The notes under the pieces are model-generated. The model was not told where the DNA came from, searched no databases, and worked only from the letters and a program-made list of their open reading frames with translations. This document shows positions 6,248-10,493 of a DNA stretch of 10,493 nucleotides, piece after piece. Numbering within the stretch: the stretch's first letter is position 1; the number at the start of each line of letters is the position of its first letter. The stretch covers positions 1 through 10,493 of the forward strand of contig CACYBV010000292.1 of assembly GCA_902772745.1 (NCBI GenBank), written 5' to 3'. A program made the position numbers and the translations under genes. Source of the DNA: an uncultured Eubacteriales bacterium (GTDB lineage: Bacteria > Bacillota > Clostridia > Lachnospirales > Lachnospiraceae).

Positions 6248-6934
6248 ATGAAAAAGATTTTTGATATGAACAATCCGGTGTGGACCTTCCTCGGAAAGTT
6301 CTTTGATGCATTTATCCTGCATGTGATCTGGTTTGTCTGCTGTATACCGATTGTGACCTTCGGGCCGGCGACGACCGCACTTTACTATGCGATGATGCGC
6401 GACGTCCGGGATGAGGACGCGCATTATGTCCGGGCTTTTTTCCGGTCCTTTAAGGAAAACCTGAAACAGGGCATTATCCTCGGGCTGATCATGCTCGTTG
6501 TAGGCGGGGCGCTGGCATACGGACTGATTTTCTACTGGATGAACCAGACGCAGGGAACTTTCTTCGGAATCATGAAGGCAATAACGATCGCCCTTCTGGT
6601 TTTATATGTAATGACGCTTCAGTATGTATTTGCGCTGCAGTCGCGTTTCGTCAATACAGTGAAAAAAACAATCAGCAACGCGTTCTTCATGTCGATCCGT
6701 CATCTCGGCTGGACTTTCGTCATGGTGTTCCTGTTTGCACTGGTGTATTTTATCATCTTTTGGTTTATGTTCCTGCCGCTTCTCCTGTTCGGATACGGAC
6801 TGGTTGTTTTCCTGGATTCCTATATCCTGAACCATATATTCAAACCCTATGTCAAAGCGGCGCAGGGAGATACGGAAGAGGGCAGAGAAGATCCGGATCA
6901 GTGGACGATTCCGGAACTTGAGGAGGAAGAAAAA
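6248..6934 (+). other. DUF624 / YesL-like membrane module of the fused frame
   Basis: These 229 codons match the general DUF624 layout: a short amphipathic N-terminus, then hydrophobic segments near residues 20-45, 75-98, 109-130, 153-175 and 176-195. The conserved-looking CCIPIVTFGPATTALYYAM stretch (31-49) is typical of the family, with Pro and Gly after the first helix, and is followed by the charged RDVRDED (51-57). The module ends NHIFKPYVKAAQ, where these proteins usually pass into a variable polar C-terminal tail. Members often sit near carbohydrate-uptake genes, but their biochemical function is unknown. The acidic tail (EEGREDPDQWTIPELEEEE) looks like such a tail with its stop codon missing. 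The module appears complete in itself. Confidence 0.8.
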
Positions 6935-8398
6935 GTGTTTGAAGAAGGCAGGGTCCGTACGCGTTTTGCGCCGAGCCCGACAGGAAGAATGCACGTCGGA
7001 AATCTGAGAACCGCATTGTATGCGTACCTGATCGCGAAGCATGAGAAAGGCGATTTCCTTCTGCGCATCGAAGATACCGACCAGGGAAGGCTTGTGGAAG
7101 GCGCAGTGGATATCATTTACCGTACGCTGCAGAAAACCGGTCTTAAGCATGACGAAGGCCCGGACAAGGACGGCGGCTGCGGCCCCTATGTGCAGTCCGA
7201 GCGCGTGAACGGCGGCATCTACCTGCATTATGCGAAAAAACTGATCGAAAAAGGCGAGGCCTACTACTGCTTCTGCGACGAGGAGCGGCTGAATTCCCTC
7301 AAGACGAAGGTCGGCGAGGACGGCAAGGAAATCCGTGTCTACGACAAGCACTGTCTGAGCCTTTCGAAGGAAGAAATCGAGGAAAATCTCAAGGCAGGAA
7401 AGCCCTACGTCATCCGCCAGAACAATCCGACCGAAGGCACGACGACCTTCCACGACGAGATCTACGGCGACATCACGGTTGACAACAGCGAGCTTGACGA
7501 CATGGTTCTTATAAAGTCCGACGGCTTCCCGACCTATAATTTCGCAAATGTCGTCGACGACCACCTGATGGGCATCACCCATGTCGTGCGCGGCAACGAA
7601 TACCTGAGCTCGAGCCCAAAGTACAACCGCCTGTACGAAGCTTTCGGCTGGAAGGTTCCGGTGTATGTGCACTGCCCGCTGATCACCGACGAGGATCACA
7701 AGAAGCTTTCGAAGCGTTCCGGCCACAGCTCCTTTGAGGATCTTCTCGAGCAGGGCTTTGTCGAGGAAGCGGTTGTGAACTTCGTCGCGCTTCTCGGCTG
7801 GTCTCCTGAGGACAATGAGGAAATCATGAGCCTTCAGGACCTCGTGGAGAAATTCGACTACCGCAGGATCAATAAATCCCCGGCGGTTTTCGACTATTCG
7901 AAGCTCCGCTGGATGAACGGCGAGTACATTAAGAAGATGGACGACAAGCGGTATCTTGAGCGTGCGGTTCCTTATGTGAAGGGCTGTATTTCAAGGAATG
8001 TCGATCAGGAACGGATCGCGATGATGGTTAAGACCAGGATCGAGACATTCAATGATATCCCGGACAAGATCCGTTTCTTTGAAGAAGTTCCGGAGTATGA
8101 TGCAGAGCTCTACGTTCATAAGAAAATGAAGTCAACCGTGGAATCCTCCGCACAGATCCTGCAGGAAGTAATCCCGGTGCTTGAGGGACAGGAAGACTTT
8201 ACGAATGACGCGCTGTATGCGCTTCTCACGGGCTTTGCCGCGGAGCATGAGTATAAGAACGGAACCGTCCTGTGGCCGATCCGCACCGCGCTTTCGGGCC
8301 TCCGGGAAACCCCCGGCGGCGCAACCGAACTTCTTGAAGTGCTCGGGAAAGAAGAGTCGCTTCGGAGGATCCGGGCGGCGGCGGAAAAGCTCGGGTAA
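6248..8398 (+). CDS. DUF624 (YesL-like) membrane protein fused in frame to glutamyl-tRNA synthetase
   Basis: This is one uninterrupted 716-codon frame. Residues 1-205 are a complete DUF624/YesL-type integral membrane protein. Residues 206-233 form a linker with 13 acidic residues in 28. Residues 235-716 are a complete class I glutamyl-tRNA synthetase. The frame is open further upstream to a TTG at 6152, but that lies in the promoter. The ATG at 6248 has AGAGG (6238-6242) 5 bases upstream and begins the usual DUF624 N-terminus (MKKIFDMNNPVW). The two modules are normally separate proteins. If translated as written, the product is a membrane-tethered synthetase. The joint also carries a strong internal ribosome binding site, so free GltX may be made as well. 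An indel or a lost stop codon in the assembly would restore two ordinary genes. Confidence 0.75.
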   Translation: MKKIFDMNNPVWTFLGKFFDAFILHVIWFVCCIPIVTFGPATTALYYAMMRDVRDEDAHYVRAFFRSFKENLKQGIILGLIMLVVGGALAYGLIFYWMNQTQGTFFGIMKAITIALLVLYVMTLQYVFALQSRFVNTVKKTISNAFFMSIRHLGWTFVMVFLFALVYFIIFWFMFLPLLLFGYGLVVFLDSYILNHIFKPYVKAAQGDTEEGREDPDQWTIPELEEEEKVFEEGRVRTRFAPSPTGRMHVGNLRTALYAYLIAKHEKGDFLLRIEDTDQGRLVEGAVDIIYRTLQKTGLKHDEGPDKDGGCGPYVQSERVNGGIYLHYAKKLIEKGEAYYCFCDEERLNSLKTKVGEDGKEIRVYDKHCLSLSKEEIEENLKAGKPYVIRQNNPTEGTTTFHDEIYGDITVDNSELDDMVLIKSDGFPTYNFANVVDDHLMGITHVVRGNEYLSSSPKYNRLYEAFGWKVPVYVHCPLITDEDHKKLSKRSGHSSFEDLLEQGFVEEAVVNFVALLGWSPEDNEEIMSLQDLVEKFDYRRINKSPAVFDYSKLRWMNGEYIKKMDDKRYLERAVPYVKGCISRNVDQERIAMMVKTRIETFNDIPDKIRFFEEVPEYDAELYVHKKMKSTVESSAQILQEVIPVLEGQEDFTNDALYALLTGFAAEHEYKNGTVLWPIRTALSGLRETPGGATELLEVLGKEESLRRIRAAAEKLG
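6921..6937 (+). promoter_or_regulatory. Internal ribosome binding site and GTG start for free GltX
   Basis: AGGAGG (6921-6926) is followed by an 8-base A-rich spacer (AAGAAAAA) and an in-frame GTG (6935-6937). This is a near-ideal initiation site and lies exactly where a standalone GltX would begin, five codons before RVRTRFAPSPTG. The same bases encode the Glu-rich end of the DUF624 tail, so Glu codon composition could partly explain the motif. Confidence 0.6.
6935..8398 (+). CDS. gltX: Glutamyl-tRNA synthetase (GltX) as an alternative internally initiated product
   Basis: Initiation at the GTG gives a 487-residue enzyme of normal bacterial GltX length. It charges tRNA-Glu (and, in many Firmicutes, also tRNA-Gln for amidotransferase correction) with glutamate using ATP, in the cytosol. 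In fused-frame numbering, the HIGH-type motif is HVGN at 249-252 within RFAPSPTGRMHVGNLRTAL. LLRIEDTDQGR (271-281) is in the catalytic Rossmann domain. YYCFCDEERL (339-348), with a CxC pair and YDKHC further on, may be a remnant or active zinc site. The KMSKS loop is KLSKRSG (486-492). LLGWSPEDNE (515-524) and the helical anticodon-binding region to residue 716 are intact. No upstream ATG exists between the DUF624 module and the HIGH motif, and the next Met lies inside that motif. Catalytic residues look intact, so this is probably the active cellular enzyme. Confidence 0.9.
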   Translation: MFEEGRVRTRFAPSPTGRMHVGNLRTALYAYLIAKHEKGDFLLRIEDTDQGRLVEGAVDIIYRTLQKTGLKHDEGPDKDGGCGPYVQSERVNGGIYLHYAKKLIEKGEAYYCFCDEERLNSLKTKVGEDGKEIRVYDKHCLSLSKEEIEENLKAGKPYVIRQNNPTEGTTTFHDEIYGDITVDNSELDDMVLIKSDGFPTYNFANVVDDHLMGITHVVRGNEYLSSSPKYNRLYEAFGWKVPVYVHCPLITDEDHKKLSKRSGHSSFEDLLEQGFVEEAVVNFVALLGWSPEDNEEIMSLQDLVEKFDYRRINKSPAVFDYSKLRWMNGEYIKKMDDKRYLERAVPYVKGCISRNVDQERIAMMVKTRIETFNDIPDKIRFFEEVPEYDAELYVHKKMKSTVESSAQILQEVIPVLEGQEDFTNDALYALLTGFAAEHEYKNGTVLWPIRTALSGLRETPGGATELLEVLGKEESLRRIRAAAEKLG

Positions 8399-8416
8399 AA
8401 CGAACAGATAAAAATC

Positions 8417-8422
8417 TATAAT
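8417..8422 (+). promoter_or_regulatory. Possible -10 hexamer for the helicase gene
   Basis: A perfect TATAAT sits 18 bases after the gltX stop codon, in a short AT-rich patch. No recognisable -35 hexamer lies at 16-18 bases upstream, where the sequence is the gltX end. Transcription from it would start at about 8429, the first bases of the adjacent hairpin. Confidence 0.35.
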
Positions 8423-8427
8423 CAGCC

Positions 8428-8461
8428 ATGGCGCTGTGAGGACCGGTCCTCACGGCGCCAT
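8428..8461 (+). terminator. Long hairpin between gltX and the helicase gene
   Basis: Arms 8428-8444 and 8445-8461 are reverse complements over 17 positions with a single T-G wobble, and meet at ACCGGT with no unpaired spacer. The RNA would form a roughly 15-bp GC-rich stem with a tiny loop, starting 30 bases after the gltX stop. Only a weak T tract (CGGTCGTTT) follows. It is the best terminator candidate of the window, though it could also be a protein-binding palindrome or a 5' hairpin of the helicase mRNA. Confidence 0.6.
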
Positions 8462-8503
8462 CGGTCGTTTATGGGGAAAAATCTACACAGAAAGGCAGAC
8501 AAA

Positions 8504-10396
8504 ATGTCAGAAAATCCGAATTACCTGAAGGCAAAACTCCGCCTGAACCGGGAACAGCAGGAGGCGGTCTCCTCGGATCCCGCGCGTCCCTGTCTTGTGA
8601 TTGCCGGTCCCGGTGCCGGAAAAACGGCCGTGATCGCCGCGCGCTGCCGTTTCCTCATCGAAAACGCCGGGGTCCTGCCGGCGGAAATCCTGGTCCTGAC
8701 TTTTACGCGGGCGGCGGCTTTTGAAATGCAGGAACGATTCCGGCTTCTTTCGGACGGTGCGCATCCGGGGGTTGTATTCGGGACTTTTCATGCGGTCCTG
8801 TACCGTGCGGTTTCGAAAAAATACGGGTTTTCCGCCGAAAGCCTTGTGAAAGAAGGTGAAAAGCAGCAGATTCTCCAGGGAATTCTGCGGAAAATCTATC
8901 CGGATGCCCGAAACGACAGCAATATGACCGAAACCCTGCTCTCCGGTTTTTCGCTGATTCGTTCCGGCGGAAATCTGCCGGAGCGGGGGTCTTCCGGGAA
9001 GGAGCAGGATTCCCGGGAAGCGGTTCTTGCATCGATGTACACGGCGGAACTCCGGAAGCGGAGAAAGATCGATTACGATGATATCCTGCTTCTCGCCCGG
9101 GAAATGCTTTCGGAGGACGAAAAAATCCGTACAGAGCTCCGGGAGAGGTACCGGTATATTCTTGTGGACGAATACCAGGATGTGAGTCCGGTGCAGGCGG
9201 AAATCCTGAAGCATCTCGCGGGGCCCAAAAACAGGATCTTTGCGGTCGGCGACGACGATCAGGCGATCTACCGCTTCCGCGGCGCAAGCCCCGGCGTTAT
9301 GCTGCATTTTCCGCAGGAATTCCCCGGATGCCGGATCGTCCGCCTCACCAGGAATTACCGCTCCGTGCCGGAAATTGTCAATGCATCTCTCAGGCTGATT
9401 TCAAAAAACCGCGGGCGTTATGAAAAGGCGCTCCGGGCGGAGCGCGCAGCGCACGGAACGGTTCTTCTCAGGCATTTCAGGTCGGAGCGGGAAGAGTACC
9501 GTATGATTGCGGAGGAACTGCGCGCGGATCTTGAGCGGGGTGAGGAACTCTCGGAGACGGCGCTTCTGTTTCGGACCAATGCGGCGGTTTCCGGCTGTAC
9601 AGCCGCGCTTCTTGCCTGCGGAGTTCCTTTTATATCCCGGGACCGGGTTCAGAATCCTTTTTCGCATTTTTCCGCAGAGACGGTGTTTGCGGTCCTGAAT
9701 TATGTTTCCGGGGATCACTCAAGGGCAAATTTCCTGAAGTTCATGAACTGCCCGCCGCGCTACATCCGCCGTTCGGACCTTCCGGAACCGATTGTGGAAC
9801 TTCCGAAGCTTCGGGAATGGTACCTGAAGGATCCGGAACGCGCCTTCATGGCCGGGAAAACGGAGCGCCTCATGCAGGAGCTGTCGCTGCTTTCGCGCCT
9901 CTCGATTCCCTATGCGATGGTGAATTATATCCGGAAGGGAATGGGGCTGGACGAGTATTACAGAGATTATGCGGAGGACCGGGACCTCCCGGCGGACGAA
10001 ATCTTCAGCACTCTGGATTTCGTGCAGGATTCTTCCAGGGAATTCCGGACGCTTCCCGACTGGTTCCGCTATATTGCACGGTATGAAAAAGAGCTGGCGG
10101 AGCGGGCGGCGGATACGGACCCCAGAGGCCATGTGATCCTCTCGACCATTCACCGCGCGAAAGGACTGGAGTATTCCCGCGTCATCATCGCGGACGTCTG
10201 TGAACAGAGCATTCCGCACGGAAAGGCGGAAACGGAGCAGGAACTTTCGGAGGAACGCCGCCTCCTGTACGTCGCAATGACGCGGGCAAAAACAGAACTC
10301 CGCCTGTATATCCCGGCGGGCGTCGCGGGAAGGCGGAGGGAAGAGAGCCGTTTTCTTCGGGAAATCCGAGGAGAAGGGGTGGCGGAGATACGCTGA
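8504..10396 (+). CDS. UvrD/PcrA/Rep-type superfamily 1A DNA helicase, short form
   Basis: This 630-residue ATP-dependent 3'-5' helicase acts on single-stranded or nicked DNA, by family knowledge in repair or replication-conflict resolution. All core motifs are visible: Q-motif LNREQQEAV (14-22), Walker A GPGAGKT (35-41), Ia VLTFTRAAAFEM (64-75), Walker B ILVDEYQD (219-226), III VGDDDQAIYRFRGA (248-261), IV LTRNYRS (281-287), V STIHRAKGLEY (547-557) and VI RRLLYVAMTRAK (585-596). The protein ends 34 residues after motif VI. It therefore lacks the longer C-terminal tail and Tudor-like end found in PcrA and UvrD (about 720-750 residues). The ATG at 8504 is chosen because AAAGG lies 8 bases upstream. 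The in-frame ATG at 8471 directly follows the hairpin and has no binding site. Which subfamily it belongs to cannot be settled here. Confidence 0.9.
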   Translation: MSENPNYLKAKLRLNREQQEAVSSDPARPCLVIAGPGAGKTAVIAARCRFLIENAGVLPAEILVLTFTRAAAFEMQERFRLLSDGAHPGVVFGTFHAVLYRAVSKKYGFSAESLVKEGEKQQILQGILRKIYPDARNDSNMTETLLSGFSLIRSGGNLPERGSSGKEQDSREAVLASMYTAELRKRRKIDYDDILLLAREMLSEDEKIRTELRERYRYILVDEYQDVSPVQAEILKHLAGPKNRIFAVGDDDQAIYRFRGASPGVMLHFPQEFPGCRIVRLTRNYRSVPEIVNASLRLISKNRGRYEKALRAERAAHGTVLLRHFRSEREEYRMIAEELRADLERGEELSETALLFRTNAAVSGCTAALLACGVPFISRDRVQNPFSHFSAETVFAVLNYVSGDHSRANFLKFMNCPPRYIRRSDLPEPIVELPKLREWYLKDPERAFMAGKTERLMQELSLLSRLSIPYAMVNYIRKGMGLDEYYRDYAEDRDLPADEIFSTLDFVQDSSREFRTLPDWFRYIARYEKELAERAADTDPRGHVILSTIHRAKGLEYSRVIIADVCEQSIPHGKAETEQELSEERRLLYVAMTRAKTELRLYIPAGVAGRRREESRFLREIRGEGVAEIR

Positions 10397-10493
10397 CGGC
10401 CGGGGCATCTTCCGCCGGGGAGGCCCGAAACCGTCGAGGCCGCGGCAGGCTCAAGGCGCCGGTAATGACCGGGATATCTTTCGCCTCAGAGAC
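10397..10493. other. Terminal 97 bases without a supported gene
   Basis: The GC-rich end contains a perfect 5-bp hairpin with a 4-base loop, CCGGT (10459-10463) with ACCGG (10468-10472). AGGCG (10454-10458) and CGCCT (10482-10486) lie outside it. An ATG at 10464 opens a frame to the edge (MTGISFASE) but has no convincing ribosome binding site. It may be a terminator region or the start of a further gene; the window ends too soon to decide. Confidence 0.3.

Noticed and set aside
6602..7726. A 374-codon open frame on the minus strand across the DUF624-GltX joint
   Set aside because: It mirrors conserved GltX coding sequence, has no credible ribosome binding site and shows no domain; it is antisense shadow.
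8471..8503. Helicase start at the earlier ATG (8471)
   Set aside because: No Shine-Dalgarno precedes it and it abuts the hairpin; the ATG at 8504 has AAAGG at proper spacing.
10464..10493. Start of a further plus-strand gene (MTGISFASE)
   Set aside because: Only ten codons are visible, without a convincing ribosome binding site, and the ATG lies in a hairpin loop.

Overview
The window looks like a chromosomal segment of a moderately GC-rich Clostridia, probably Lachnospiraceae-like. That is inferred from the protein types (a DUF624/YesL membrane protein, a GH20C-type hexosaminidase, a small cyclophilin, an amidase_3 cell-wall hydrolase), purine-rich AGGAGG-type ribosome binding sites and compact same-strand gene packing. 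No mobile element, CRISPR array, rRNA, tRNA or phage gene is visible. Most content is housekeeping.

Layout. 1-4549 (+) is a tight run of four genes: the C-terminal end of an N-acetylmuramoyl-L-alanine amidase, a polytopic membrane protein that distantly resembles the YhhN/lysoplasmalogenase family, an RlmI-type rRNA cytosine methyltransferase, and an intracellular GH20 beta-N-acetylhexosaminidase. The gaps between them are 27, 55 and 27 bases, so they may be cotranscribed. After a 99-base gap with a small hairpin lies a cyclophilin (4649-5125, +). The region 5126-5312 separates it from a convergent gene and is packed with inverted repeats, including a nested imperfect palindrome. A single-pass membrane protein of unknown function follows on the minus strand (5313-6005). 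It is divergent from the next transcription unit across a 242-base spacer with a good plus-strand promoter.

The most unusual locus is 6248-8398. A complete five-to-six-helix DUF624 membrane protein runs without a stop codon, through an acidic linker, into a complete glutamyl-tRNA synthetase. The joint contains a full AGGAGG sequence 8 bases upstream of an in-frame GTG. The locus could therefore make a membrane-tethered synthetase, a free 487-residue GltX, or both.

A 34-base hairpin, directly preceded by a perfect TATAAT, separates this unit from a UvrD/PcrA-type helicase (8504-10396) that lacks the usual C-terminal tail. The last 97 bases hold no gene that can be supported.

The window thus combines envelope functions (amidase, membrane proteins), amino-sugar salvage (GH20), translation (rRNA methylation, GltX), protein folding and DNA repair. 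The DUF624-GltX joint is the strongest candidate for something new. The main mundane explanations are a lineage-specific stop-codon loss or an assembly indel.
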